From the NCBI RefSeq assembly GCF_004193775.1, contig NC_041005.1, positions 11,596,501-11,660,500 on the forward strand: 64,000 nt of DNA. The letters are read 5' to 3'. The DNA comes from Glycine soja (Eukaryota > Streptophyta > Magnoliopsida > Fabales > Fabaceae). A program made the position numbers and the translations under genes. The notes under the pieces are model-generated. The model had not been told where the DNA came from. It made no database searches and was given only the letters and a program-made list of their open reading frames with translations. Positions within the stretch are counted from its first letter, which is position 1, and each line of letters starts with the position of its first letter. Shown one piece after another: positions 37,155 through 49,187 of this stretch.

Positions 37155-37830
37155 CTTTGCAATTTTTTGACCAATGACTGACAAAGAGGAAATGAAATCA
37201 AATAAGGGCTCTTGACACTCGTGTAGGTTGCAAGCAAGGGATGGCCAATAATTCATTTGAAGATTAATGTTCAAGTGAAGAGCACCCCTGGATGACATAA
37301 AAAAAGAAAAAAATTACAAACTGTCAAGAATTCTTCATGAAGTTACTTCTAGCTATATATTTAATTCTGCATATCCATTTGAAAACTCTAAGCCACCTTA
37401 TAACCTAGAAATATAGCATACAATTTCTTTATTTATTGCTAGAAGAGGGATGAAAAGAGAAGGGAAGGCATACTCCCATGCAGGCTCAACATCTTTGTTC
37501 CAGATACCCTTTAGGTTTGCCACCTAAGTTGCAGGACGTGAACAAGAGATTAGAAGATATTGACCATATTGAAACAAAAGCTCCACAAAGGAAGGATCTT
37601 CATCAGCTTGAAAAGATTTGACTCTTGCTGAAGTTGGAATGGTATCATCATCTCCATTGTGAGAGATGCTAGTTTGGGAGGAAACGAATTTTCTTCCGTC
37701 CAAAATAGAATTTCCTGAAACAGTCTTGGAGCTTTTAGAGAGTTGCAATGAGACACGGTGAAATAGATTTTCCTGAAACAGCATAACGCTTTTAGGACTT
37801 GTCGCACTTCCACCACTTCTTCTCACCGTG
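37155..37830 (-). pseudogene. GH95 alpha-L-fucosidase 2 gene fragment, upstream exons
   Basis: Reverse-strand exons 37830-37474 (RRSGGSATSPKSVML.., IPTSARVKSFQADEDPSFVE, LLFQYGQYLLISCSRPAT-stop-VANLKGIWNKDVEP) and 37290-37155 (GALHLNINLQMNYWPS.., NLHECQEPLFDFISSLSV). These immediately precede, in protein order, the exons at 31227-30212. The in-frame TAG at 37524 replaces the expected Gln of TQVANLQG. The donor GTATTTTG of the second exon (37154 downwards) is followed after 10 bases by the end of CACTA element A. At the 5' side the sequence runs straight into a zinc-finger fragment. Confidence 0.9.
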
Positions 37831-37912
37831 CTTTCTGCTGAAGTGCTTCTTTATCCCAGTTAGGTCTCCCAGAGCCGTTGAAAGGTGGTGGTGGACACAT
37901 GTCTTCTTACGC
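37795..37912 (-). pseudogene. INDETERMINATE-domain (IDD) C2H2 zinc-finger fragment
   Basis: The reverse strand reads KTCVHHHLSTALGDLTGIKKHF and then SRKHGEKKWWKCDK. This is the second/third zinc-finger region of plant IDD transcription factors (CVHHDPSRALGDLTGIKKHF..KHGEKKWKC). It ends inside the sequence that, in another frame, begins the GH95 fragment (RRSGGSATSP). The overlap of about 25 bases that fits both families suggests joining at microhomology. An extra Trp codon sits at the join. Confidence 0.75.
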
Positions 37913-38079
37913 ACTAGAGTATGCTCTATGGTTGCGGGTTAATCCGATCTTCCACACTAGAAAGGATATTTTCCAATATCTTCAATCAATTAGTTTTATA
38001 AATATTTTATAACAAGATACAATGTTTTTTTTTTACATTTAATAAGCTTGATAAAACATATAATTTTCTTTTCTTAGAC

Positions 38080-38080
<1 letters not shown>

Positions 38081-38120
<40 letters not shown>
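38081..38120. repeat. TA microsatellite
   Basis: Twenty TA units between the zinc-finger fragment and the repeat block that follows. Confidence 0.95.
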
Positions 38121-38123
<3 letters not shown>

Positions 38124-38239
38124 TTTTAACATTTCAACAGAAGGAAATAAGAGAAATTGAAATTAAATTATTTGTAAAATGATATGTTACGGATATATGT
38201 ACACTCGACCAAAGATTAAGGTATATTTTCAATTTAAAA

Positions 38240-38515
38240 TTAGGAGCTAAAAGATGGCTCAATATTCGAGATTTATAGAGCTAGTAACCCATAGTTGAAA
38301 GATGACTCATGATTGAAATTTATTAAAGCTAGTTGTGATAGCTCAAGGCTGAAAAATGGCTCAACTATTGAGATTTACATAGAGTTTTAATAGCCAAAGC
38401 TGAAAGATGGCTCGACTGTTGAGATTTATATATAGTTTAATAGTTGTGAGCTGAAAGATGGCTCAGTTCATATAGGGTTATAATAGCTTAGAGCTGAAAG
38501 ATGGCTCAATCCTCG
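38240..38515. repeat. Tandem array of about 55-60 bp units with GAAAGATGGCTCA
   Basis: Five to six degenerate units carry AGCTGAAAGATGGCTCA (near 38250, 38303, 38352, 38400, 38452, 38497), separated by GAGATTTATAGAG..TAATAGC-like spacers. It resembles the tandem blocks in untranslated parts of large plant Ty3/gypsy elements, but no LTR was identified. Confidence 0.8.
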
Positions 38516-38943
38516 AAATAAACAATAAGAATTAATTATATTGAAACTAAAGAGATATGTAAAGTGACTATCTTTCCCAGATTTGGGAAAGATGACAAAG
38601 TATGAATTCATATGAATTGCATTTAAATTTGTAAGCTCTTCACAAATTATAAATTTGTGTGTAGGATGACTAGGTAAACCTATGGATATCCTTGTGAAAA
38701 TAATTTAGAAATCATAAACACCTCACTCCTTCTATGTTCTTCTTGTGGTATGTTTTACGTGTCGACATATGAAGACGGACCAACTTCCGACAACAATAAA
38801 CATGTACATTTAGCATAGTCCAGAGGGGGTCTGGATATCTGATGATGTAGCTAGATTGATCACCTATTGCGGCTACATCACTATGGACTTTCTTTCTCCT
38901 TTCCCTGGTTATTTCTTTCTGCCTGATATGCTTACAGCACCCG

Positions 38944-39270
38944 TTGTGTGTACCTCCACCCGAGGATCCTATGGGGCAGGCTGTTGGTATGGAGGATCCA
39001 CCTACTTCTATGTACAACTTATTTGCTCCTATTGAGGATGACCCTTATGTTCCTATAGCCCCTGTGTCTCCTGTGCATGACTTTGTGATTCCGCCTATAC
39101 CACCTCTTTGTTACCCTTATGCTCCGGTTCCGTATAAGGGGTATGGTCCCCTTATTCCTAGAGTGCATTTTCGTGACCCACCTCCATCTCCCATAGCTCC
39201 AAAGACTCCTATCCACCCACCTATTCCAGTACCTTCACCAAATCGTCAGTCGGATATGCCTAAGGGGTAG
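38944..39270 (+). CDS. Proline-rich reading frame, unidentified
   Basis: An open frame of about 108 codons ending TAG at 39268, rich in Pro, Tyr and Val (PPIPPLCYPYAPVPYKGYGP, PIAPKTPIHPPIPVPSP). The first ATG inside it is at about 38970. No known domain, signal peptide or membrane segment is evident. Repeated P-x-P spacing suggests a repetitive linker or a remnant of a retroelement ORF, in keeping with the tandem repeats just upstream. Function unknown; it may not be expressed. Confidence 0.35.
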   Translation: MCVPPPEDPMGQAVGMEDPPTSMYNLFAPIEDDPYVPIAPVSPVHDFVIPPIPPLCYPYAPVPYKGYGPLIPRVHFRDPPPSPIAPKTPIHPPIPVPSPNRQSDMPKG

Positions 39271-39699
39271 CTAAGCTTATCACCATTTGCAGCTGATACT
39301 GTGGGACAACCTCATTAGGGCCAATCTTTTGGATGATCTACCTAGATTGAAGCTATTGATGGCCTCTCTTTTTGTGACCTAGATAGATGGGAGGGTTTAG
39401 TTGTATAGTTACTGCTTAGACATATGCTCTTTTCTTTTTGGATGTATATGTGAGGGCGGGTAGCTAGGACTTGTGATATATAATTTGTATTTAAAATTAC
39501 TCTTTTGAAAGATTGTCTACACTAAGGATGCATGACCAACGATGTACTTATATGGCCAAAGTTAATATCAAGTTATGTTAAATTATTATAAATATGTTAT
39601 ATGGTTTTTATGAATGATAGTGTGTAGTATATGTATATTATAAAAATAAAAAATAACACCATTGTTATAAATAAATAAAAATAACGGATAACTCTAATA
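39271..39699. other. Spacer, nothing identified
   Basis: AT-rich sequence between the proline-rich frame and the left remnant of the copia gag. No motif recognised. Confidence 0.4.
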
Positions 39700-40411
39700 G
39701 AGTCATTTTAGTTTCACACAAAGCAAATGTCTTGTTGCTTTCCTCCTTGTATTTCTTTTTTAATCTTGTGTCCTTCATTATGGAATGTCGGAACTTTCCT
39801 TCCTTTCTTTTTCAACATTCGTTTGTATTTTCTGGACATTAGAGCCACTTCATCATTTGCGGATCCACCAAGTTGTTGTCTGAGTCATCAGATTCAGCCA
39901 TCCGCACATTAAGAGCTTTAGATAAGTTCTTATTTTCTTCTCTTCTGAAGCTGGTTTCTCCATACGTGAGGGTGACACAATCTTTCTTTTGCAGATGATC
40001 TTTGTTCTAAAGATGAACTTCATGGACTTTGAGAATTTCCAACAATTCATCCCAGGAAAGATTCTTAAGTCTCTAGCTTCTTGGATGAATGTTGTCTTAG
40101 GTTCCCACACCTTGGGAAAACTGTCAAACACCTTCAATTTTATCTAAGCCTTGGTGTAAGTTTGACCCAGAGCTTCTAGATTATTTAGGAGAACTTGCAG
40201 TCTCCCAAACATGTCACTCATAGGTTCTCCTTCCTTCATGGAGAAGTTCTCGTAGTGTTTGGTCAAAGTTCAACATTTCTAAGTCTGACATCTTTTATGC
40301 CTTCATAGTTTATGCTTAATGAGTCCCAGATCTCTTTGGTTGTTTTCAGCCTACAAATCTTGTTCTACTCATTTTTGGATAGAGTGCATGTTAGAGTGCA
40401 TTTGACTTTTC
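39700..40411 (-). pseudogene. Ty1/copia gag pseudogene, downstream part
   Basis: Reverse-strand pieces read as copia gag (UBN2 type): NKICRLKTTKEIWDSL just left of 40411, then a KVFDSFPKVWEPKTTFIQEA block near 40130-40070, then charged sequence. Stops and frameshifts are frequent. It continues the gag whose start is at 63259-63515. Removing the CACTA and one TTT joins the two in frame as LTITKLNTKVKCTLT. No protease, integrase or reverse transcriptase follows to the left, so the retroelement is truncated near 39700. Confidence 0.8.
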
Positions 40412-40639
40412 ACTACTACAAAAGTGCTTTTTTAAATTAACAACCGTCTTAGAGTACGGAGCGGTGGCAATTTTGTAATAAAGGAGAAAACTTTTGTCTT
40501 TAATGTCGTACATTCTACGGCGGTTATAGACGACCGTCTTAGAATGTCTTTTGGTGGCAATCTTGTAATTATGAGGAAGTAAGACAACGGCGATTTTTAC
40601 GGAAGACCGCCTTTGTATATCAGTTTCACTTTTGGTATA

Positions 40640-43600
40640 CCCTAGCTAGCTGAGGAAGAACTCTTACTTTACTTCTTACCCCGCGCACCCTCTCCTCCGT
40701 TTTCGTGGTCTCTTCGAAACAAGAACCCCCAAACAGCACAGACAAGAAGAACTCAAATTTTGAACATTGTTATCGACGACACTTCTTTACAAAGTCACAG
40801 AGAAAGTATCTAGCAAACCAAACAGCATAGACAAAGTCATACCAAGGGCACTTAAGCTTTTCCTTTTGTGAGTGTTACTTGAAGGTATGTTCTCCTGCAT
40901 TTCTTCCATTTGATTACTTCTAATGTATACTTCTTTGCACGTTGTTCCTTGTTCTGTATCGAACCGATACTCATTGCTGAAAGGAAAAGCTACCAATTGT
41001 GTTGAGGGTTTGGCCATTTGGGGGTTTTAATGTTTCGGAGTTTGAAAACAGAGGTGAAATAATAGAGTGATTCGGTGTCCTCGAAGATTTGAGGAAGCGC
41101 AAGAAGACCAAGATTTTCAATGAGAGGAAGTGCCAGAAGATCGACTATGGCACCGATGGCGGTGGGTCTGACGACACCAAAGCAGATGAACTCCATCTTT
41201 GTCACTCGAAACCTTTGCGTGTTTGGTCCCGACTTGAATCCGTTCGCACCCTATATTGTCATCAATCTATCCCTTCGTTAAACAATTCCCCAAACCTAAC
41301 ATGAATCTCCTTTTTACTCTTCGATTATCTTTCTCCCTCTCTCAAACGAAGACATTCTGAGGACACAATCTTAGATTCCTTTGCTATTTTTTCAATTACT
41401 TTGGTTATACTCATGGTGTTCACCACTGTAATTAGTATACTCATGGTGTTTGCATATTTCATGTTAATTTCATTTAATAATGGTTTTTGGGTTTTGAATT
41501 TCTTGTCTGATTGCTCGGGTGTGCGTGTAGGTTCGTGCTGTTCTGGAGAGAGCTACAGGAGGAGTTGAGAAGGCTTTACTTGGCGTTTGAGCAACAGGTT
41601 TGGTTTTTACCGTTCTAAGCATCAGAATATTTGGGTCATGTAGTGAATTAGTTGAATATTTTAATGTTTGTTGGATGTTTCTTAATTTATTAACTAATGG
41701 AAACAAAATTGGAACTCATTGAGCTGAAAGGAAATTGATTGGCTTAAGTATAGCTACTTTTTTGTTAGTTAAAATTGCTCTATTGCTTGCTATATTGATT
41801 TAGTTTTTTGCTTAGTTAAGAGTTGTTAGGTTATATAGTATTAATTAACATGTGCATCAATCATGAGAGGCATGGATACATAGCAAGGATGTCTATCTTT
41901 TTTCAGAAAGTAGAGAAATTAGAAAGCCGAAGCTTAGTTGAACAAGGTCAATGCTGCACTATATTTAATTTCCCCTAATTAACAATGTATAATTGCTAGC
42001 TTCTATGGACTTGTGTGGTTTGTTTTGTTTGGCCTTGGAGTTGTTCTCTCTGCACGCTTTTCTTAGTTTCTAATATTTTTTTAATCTCATTTTATTTTTC
42101 TTTTATGCTTTTCCTGCTTGCGAATGTGTCAAGTTTGACGAGCAACGGTCTTTTGCATCTGGCTCTTCAATTTTGACATTGCAGATGTTCTTAAATGACA
42201 TTTCAAATAGTGGCCTCGATTTAAGACACTGACCAAACAATAGATGATTGTTGGTTTTCCAAACACCCTTGAGTTTAAATGTTTTTCCCTACTACTTTGG
42301 TCCTTTTGACGCCCCTTTCAGCTCCCCAATATGTATAGGCTTCTAAGTGCATGCGTATTTTGAACAACTTTCTATTTGAAAATCTTCCACAGAAAATTCG
42401 TTCGAGTAATGTTTATGCCCGTTGGTTTGATCAATATTCTCCAGTTGGTATATTTTGGTTCTCTAATTGTTGGAGAACATTTCTCCTGATAAAAGGTTTG
42501 TTTTCTTTTTGCTTCCCTAGCTAGCTATTCAACTCAGAAACAAATGCTGGTAGTGAATATTTTGAAGACTATGGTTTTACTTGCTTTGACACCTAAATTT
42601 TATTTATAAGGATTATTTTTTGTTAGATATTAAATTCAAATTGTAATCTGATAATCATTTGTCAAACTTATATTCTTTTATTTATCATGAACATTAGAGG
42701 CTAAAAAAGTATACTCTCACGCTTAATATTTTATTGTGGAATATAGCAGAAATGCTATCTATAATTTTTAGTATTGGAAACTAGAAATTATATGATATAG
42801 TACTAGTATATGATATGTGTTGTGATTCATATGTGTGAATTAGTGATTCGGCATCCAAATGCTCATTGCTTGAGATGGACTACTTTCTTCTTTCTTCCAG
42901 CACACATGAAACTTACACGTTTCAAAGACTTATTATGATAATATCATAATTTAAATATTAGTATAACCTCCTAATGTACCCATTTTGAGATTTACACACG
43001 ATTTGACAGTAATAGCATGCAATGATTCTGCTTTCATACTTTATTAATGTATCGAGTTCCAATAGAGCACAGGTGATGCATGTTGTTGGGAGATAAAAAA
43101 ATGCTCATTGGTAATTGTCTAAGGGCTGATTATCTGTCTGAAGCTAAAGTAATGTCAGATTTTTCTTAAAATAATCGAAATTTAGTTGCTTTGGGTTATC
43201 TTGTTGGTTAGTAAAATTAGAAAAAAGAATGAGCTCAACATTATTGAAGTTAGATTATCCTGTTTGTTCATGCTTTCGTTGAAGAAAATTAATTTTGCAA
43301 ATTTACTGTAAAATGAGGTTTTAATCTAAAGGACTCAGCTGATTGTAAATTGATGCTTTACTTCAATTTCTTTCAGATCTTGTTCTGTCATTCTCTGTTC
43401 AATCCGTGATCATGTTTATTTATATAATATTTTACCCTATGTTGAAGTTGAACATAGGCATGTGTCAAATATTTATTTTGGGGTTGTCAACTTTATTATT
43501 GTAGAATTTTATTTTGGTTACTGAATTTTAGCCCCGCCAGAAAAATTAGTAACAATTCCCATACCGTTTTGCTAATTGTGGAGGCTGGAATGCAGTGTGG

Positions 43601-45873
43601 ATTGTAATAGTATATTTTGATATTTTTTAATGTTAAAAAGGGTGGTCATTGGTCATCAGGTTGGTTAAGGTTGGAAAATATTACTATTTATACCTGGAAG
43701 TACAGATTACCTTTTCAGGGTTGATGTTTTAATTTGTAAGTTGCTTTGTGTTGCATCCTTAATTTGATGGAGTCTCCTTCATTATGCTTTTTGCCTACCT
43801 ATATTCCTTTAGCGATTGCCTCAAAAGCTAAGTTGACAAGATGTGAAATCCTTTGCTTCTAAATTTCTTCTTTCTACTTTTTCTTTTGATTTTATTTTTT
43901 CTTGTACACGTACTGCAATCACTGTGTCAAATTGGATCTGGTATTTTCTTGGAAGCAAGTTTTCAGGTTCTTGGATTGACATGTATTTCTGACAAACTTA
44001 TGCTTATTCTTTGCATTAGTGAGGCATTGTTGGCTCTGGTTTATTTCTTTTATTAGTCAAAATCTTATTGGGAAGGAGTATAAAAGGTTCTCCCAGCCAT
44101 TTTCAAATAGAACGTCGACAATAATTTACATTTATATATTTCCTAAACTCTTTGACCTCCTAGGCATAGATAAAAAAAAAAGCTCATTTGGTTTAAATAT
44201 CACCCGACAAAAGATGAAGAACCTGAAACTTTTGACTTGATCCAAATCCAGCTTCAACTTTGATTAGTTGCAACACTTTGTTCCAATTAATTTATAGTAT
44301 AATTCTTGAAGATAATTTCATTCCTATGTAGTAAAATAGACCAAATACAGGAGAAGCATAGTAATTGCCACAAATGTTTTAAATTCTTCCCATATTTTTT
44401 GACCTCTATCATGGTTGATTATAAGGAAAGATTGAACTCAAATCATTTCATTTAGAAAATAAGGCCTCAAATTATATAAGATTGATTGAAGGAACTGATT
44501 AATAATTAAGTCTTGGAAAAATTACATCCACACCTTTAACATCTTTAGGCACCCAACAGCTAGCATGGAAGCTTGCTAAGATATCTCACAAACTTTCTGC
44601 TTCTGCCTTCTTGCTATTGGGCACATTTAGTGCTTCATTATTTTTTATTTTCCCAAATAAACTATTCAGGATATACTTTAAAAAATAAATAATTTGAACT
44701 CTTCCAAATAAAATATGGACAAATTTTCTTTGACTAGTATAATAAAGCGTTTTATAGTTAAATAAAATATTGTGATTTACATTTGGTGAACATAAATAAC
44801 ATCAAAATATAATCTTTTGTAACCACTCTTGATATTAAAATTATATACTATTGTTTATATTTGTACAAAATATTTTTTTATGTACTTTTTTAGTGAATTA
44901 ACTTATTGTATTTAAGCCTTAAAAATATTACTAATAATGATAAAAAGGTTTAATTTGATTTCAAATTTTAACGGGATTAATGGTAATAGTATATTAGCGT
45001 GGTGGGGTCCTTTGTAAATTAATTAATTGAACCAGCAAGAATGAAGTAACCTCATGGAAACTTCTTTATGTGTTATACTATTTTTCAAAGGAGGATGATC
45101 TGTTGAGATTATGTGTACTTGGATCATAATATATAAATGATTTTATTTAAGGAATTTAATTTATTTGATTGAGAAAGAATACGTATGAGTTTTATAAATT
45201 TTTTATATCGGATTTAATTCTCATACATTAAAAAAAGAGTATATGTAAAAACTATTTGTGCAGTGGTGTATTATGTAAAAAATTACCTTCATACTCATAC
45301 ATTCAACTGAATTTGGGTTAATTATCACTTGTAGCAATTACTTCTGTTTATAATTAGTTTGCATTTTAAATGATACTAACCTGTGAGAAGAGGCACTAAC
45401 ATATTGACAGATATTTATAATGATTGATCTTGAGGCCCATAAATCTTTGTACTTTTTGAAAGAATAGTTTGTTGCTGTCAATTGTGGATACAAGCTAGCT
45501 CATAAAAAAATGTGTGGTAAGGTGACTCTTGTAAAATGATTGTAACTTGTAAGGCTGTGTGTATGTGTAAGCTGCTGAGTAGCTTAAAAAAAAGTTGAGT
45601 AAAATTTTTTACTTACATATTATACAGTAAATGAATTAAAAATATAGAACAACATAACTCTAAACACTTACGATGGCTGGTAGCATTGATAGTGCACCAC
45701 CAAGGGTGTAGCCAAGCCATTATGCTGCACCATTCAATGAATTGTATATTAATTCTTTTGTGGTTTATTTGGTTAGTACATATCAAAGGTTTAACTTATA
45801 AATTAATTTTTTTACAAACTGTTGAGATCTCTTATGTTAACTCACTGATCTGTAAGAAGCAATTGTTTTTCAG
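40640..45873. other. Left body of CACTA element B, no gene identified
   Basis: The GC-richer stretch 40640-41350 may be a leader. A frame at 41074-41250 (LEDLRKRKKTKIFNERKCQK..) and a splice-like piece at 41530-41590 (VRAVLERATGGVEKALLG) look coding but are not recognised. 41600-45870 is AT-rich with no supported feature. Confidence 0.35.
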
Positions 45874-45927
45874 ATAGAAGGAGCAGCAACTATAGACGGC
45901 AGAGGACCAAGTATATTGGACACCTAG
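45874..45927 (+). pseudogene. GH1 beta-glucosidase short exon, captured
   Basis: After a TTTTCAG acceptor the sequence reads IEGAATIDGRGPSILDT then TAG. Plant GH1 enzymes have AYQ-(intron)-xEGAA..GRGPSIWDTF, with an intron exactly at this point, so both sequence and exon boundary fit. Trp is replaced by Leu and the exon is broken by the stop. The piece is very short, so the call is tentative. Confidence 0.5.
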
Positions 45928-45996
45928 CCTAAACAATAACCAGGTTAACCCTCTGACTAAACAATAAAGTTGGTTTGTTTTTTTGTCCAAAATTGT

Positions 45997-45997
<1 letters not shown>

Positions 45998-46042
<45 letters not shown>
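45998..46042. repeat. TA microsatellite
   Basis: About 22 TA units inside CACTA element B, followed by non-coding AT-rich DNA to about 46500. Confidence 0.9.
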
Positions 46043-46044
<2 letters not shown>

Positions 46045-46599
46045 TTAAATATATTTTTGTTATCCGTACTATCTTTAATTTTGTTTTTACTATCTAAGAA
46101 TCGCTCTGTGAATCAATCCTAATCTCACAAATCCTGTCAGAAATCTGCCTTGCTTTTGTACAATCTTTAAACACATGTCTAGGTCTAAGTGGAAGCTAAT
46201 TTAGTTACAACTTAATCTCCATCTCAATCACTGTGACTGTGTGAGTCACTAACCAACCTTCACGCCTACTTATAGTTTCTTCAAAGCTCTTCTGCCATTG
46301 GGCCCCCAATGGCCCAGAGTAAGGCCCACACCAACGGAAATTCGTCGTTCTTTGCTTTATCTTTCAGCACCTTTTCCGTGGATGGCAGGGGTCAAATTCT
46401 TTTTGCTTTTCGAGTCAATATACATAAAAATTGATGTGCTATGCGACACGTGAGAGAAAAAAATAATAAAAGTGTCTATCATATAAATACCATTACTTTA
46501 TATATTATATATATAATGGTTGCATTGATTTTTGAAGTTAAGATCTCGTATACATTGTCTAAAGTTTTCACTATTAGGTTTGGAAATTATGATCTTGGA

Positions 46600-46892
46600 G
46601 TGCCTAAAAATTGGATATGAACCTGACACGAGTTTTGTTCTCCATGAAGTAGAGGAGTATCACAAGAAAAATTTTCTATTCCATCACAGTGCTAAACTGG
46701 CAGCAACTTATGGGATGCTGATGACCAAGCCTGGAAAACCCATTCGGATTGTAAAGTTTCCTTCTTTGTGGGGACTGCCATTCATTCCTAAAATATGCAT
46801 CTATTGTCACAAAGAGGGATATATTTCTAAGAGATTCTTCTAGATTTCATTGTTTCTCCAATGGCCAGTGCTCGTGTAAAGACGGCTGGTGA
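46600..46892 (+). pseudogene. DYW-type pentatricopeptide repeat protein, C-terminal fragment, captured
   Basis: Carries the E+/DYW end of a PPR protein for organelle RNA editing. It has GYEPDTSFVLHEVEE, FHHSAKLAATYGMLMTKPGK, PIRIVK and, after a one-base frame change near 46755, LCGDCHSFLKYASIVTKRDI and RDSSRFHCFSNGQCSCKDGW with stop at 46890. The CxxCH and HxxxxxxCxC zinc ligands of the DYW deaminase are present; the terminal DYW is DGW here. The PPR array is missing. The position inside CACTA element B indicates capture. Confidence 0.88.
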
Positions 46893-47840
46893 AACACTAG
46901 TTCATCCAACTGGTCACCATCATTCATGTCATGATGTTTGCTGAATAGTTTTTTTTTTTTTTAAGTTATAGGATAGCAATGTTATATGAGAGTAGAATGA
47001 TAGATTTTATGTAGATGCTACTACCAATTTTGTGGGACCAATGAAGTGGAAGGAAGATGCTTCTTACAAATGCTTTTGTAAAAAAAATTAGGAATTAGAA
47101 CTGCACAGCCTCGTCAGAACAAAGATGTATTTTCTTTGTTTACTGAAAACCTTCATCGTGTATGATCTGTCACAGTTAGGTATTTAGCTATATACCAACT
47201 CAGCGGGGTATTTTCTTGGGGTTTCGACTTTTGAAAATTTTACTCCAACTGCATGAATTTTTAATGTTCATATAACTTTTTTTAATTCATTTAATTAATG
47301 TTCTGTGTTGTGTCATACAGACTAATATCAACTAAATGTAGCATAATCTAAATCCCTCATCAAGCTACATAATTTATCAACCTATTTTTTTTAATATCCA
47401 TTTTGTATCAAAAAGACTGTTGAGCTAGAATTCTTTTGTCCAAATGGTTACATGCTTCCATCACAATATTCCATCCAATAAGTCAGTAATCACACTCGAT
47501 TTACGTAAATTCAGGCTTCTTTTTCTTTCCCAACTCTAACATTGTGCTTCCTTTTTAGATTTTGCTCCTATGCTTTATCATTGTTGTTATTGTGTGTTCA
47601 TTTTATACAAGTTTGCCTCTGTTGCCCCTGCTTAAGACGCTTTTAACATTTTTTTTCCAGTTTGTTCTCTGAACCCAATATTCTGAGCTTTAAGATCCTC
47701 TTTAGCTTTTAGCTTTTTGGGTTTATGATGATGACAAGGGTCGATGTTAAGTTGTGAAGTCTGTTGTTCCCAATGCACAAAAATTAATTGTTTTGATTTC
47801 TTTAAATTTGCATCTAATATTGTCTATTTGACTTTCACAG

Positions 47841-47960
47841 ATTGGAACTCCAATCTGCATTCCTTCCAGAGAGTTCATTGATATTGGTCGTGTTGCCTCC
47901 ATTGAGAATAACCATCTACCTGTTGATTATGCAAGGAAGGGGCAGAAAGTAGCCATTAAG
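47841..47960 (+). pseudogene. eIF5B exon, captured
   Basis: A single clean exon (acceptor CACAG, donor GTATGT) of 40 open codons: IGTPICIPSREFIDIGRVAS, then IENNHLPVDYARKGQKVAIK. This is domain IV of the translation initiation GTPase eIF5B, which joins ribosomal subunits in the cytosol. No stop is present. Neighbouring eIF5B exons are not seen. Confidence 0.85.
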
Positions 47961-48394
47961 GTATGTTCTTGGACTATAATAAAACTATTAACTTCCGGGT
48001 TTTTCTACTTGTTTTTCTTTCACTAATTTCTTGGTACATCATCAAGAAATGAGTTTTCCATATTTTGACAGAGTCCTATCATTTCCCTACCATGCATATA
48101 CAACACTTTAATTTGCCAAAATATAATATGAGACTTTACAATTGAGAAGTAATTTATCCGTAGCTTAAAAGCTGCAGAACACAGAAAACAACTTGTCGTT
48201 TTGTGCTAAAAAAATCTTTGTTTTATATGTAAGCTAGTTCACCTATGTTAGAACTTAGAAGTCTATCTGAGATTGCCTTCCAAATAAAAGCTACGATTTT
48301 CAATGGGACCAGTAACTTATAGGAGAAATTTTTGTATTTTGGAGAAAACATGCTTAGGAAATAAAATTAAAAAGAATATAAATTCTTACATTTT

Positions 48395-48655
48395 TTAAAA
48401 AAGATTGAAGAGGCTAAGGTTGCTGGCCTTCTAGGATCGGCATGAACGAAAAGTGAGGGTCTCGTAGTTCCTGCATGGAAAGGTGCTGAGAGAATAGTTT
48501 CAGGTAACTTGATTGATGCTGACAAAAAATCACTTTCATATATAACGACCCCAAAGGAAATATTGAGGATAGCATATTGCAGTGGTGATGAATTTGTCCC
48601 GGGAGGCTACTTCCCTAAGGGAGCAAATGGTCTTATAGCCAAATATTACTTATTT
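48395..48655 (+). pseudogene. Unidentified captured coding fragment
   Basis: EEAKVAGLLGSA, a TGA, then about 75 open codons: TKSEGLVVPAWKGAERIVSG, NLIDADKKSLSYITTPKEIL, RIAYCSGDEFVPGGYFPKGA, NGLIAKYYLFSS, ending at a TAG. Coding-like composition and a single stop indicate a real gene source. I do not recognise the family. Confidence 0.5.
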
Positions 48656-48954
48656 AGCAGCTAGTATGTGCCATAGAGTTATACTCTATTTGCAAACTAT
48701 GTCACGTATTGTGCCAGCCATTGGCTGCAGTTTATATATAAAATAAGGAATGCACATGTTGCATTGAACTGATCAGAAATTAAAATTGCTTTACAATGTA
48801 TGTTGTATTAAACATTTGCATATAATGTTACATTGTATTTCTGGCAATATGTTTGTTTAGCCTTGAGATCAAAACTGCGAATGGGTGATGTTTAGTTCAT
48901 TATTTGATATTCAAAAGGCAAATTGTGTAATGATCGAGTCATATAGTCTTTTGT

Positions 48955-49187
48955 GATCGAGGGGATCCAGATTGGCCTTCTAGCCTCCAGTGGGAGGGGG
49001 TCCTCCCTGGAGCAAAAACATCTAATCCATCCCTTACTCCCTTAGCACCAAACAAGAAGAATTCAACCACCAAATATACTAGATTTAAAGGCAATTCCAG
49101 AAGAGCATCCTCAAATTTTGGGCGCGAGTACATTGATCTCGGAAGAATAAGATCTTGGGATGGAGAGAGGGAGGACAAGGGAGGTTA
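48955..49187 (+). pseudogene. Unidentified captured coding fragment
   Basis: An open frame of 76 codons, DRGDPDWPSSLQWEGVLPGA.. KTSNPSLTPLAP.. RRASSNFGREYIDLGRIRSW, ending in TAG. It has higher GC than its surroundings and non-random composition. No domain is recognised; the reverse frame is also partly open, so strand is not certain. Confidence 0.35.
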
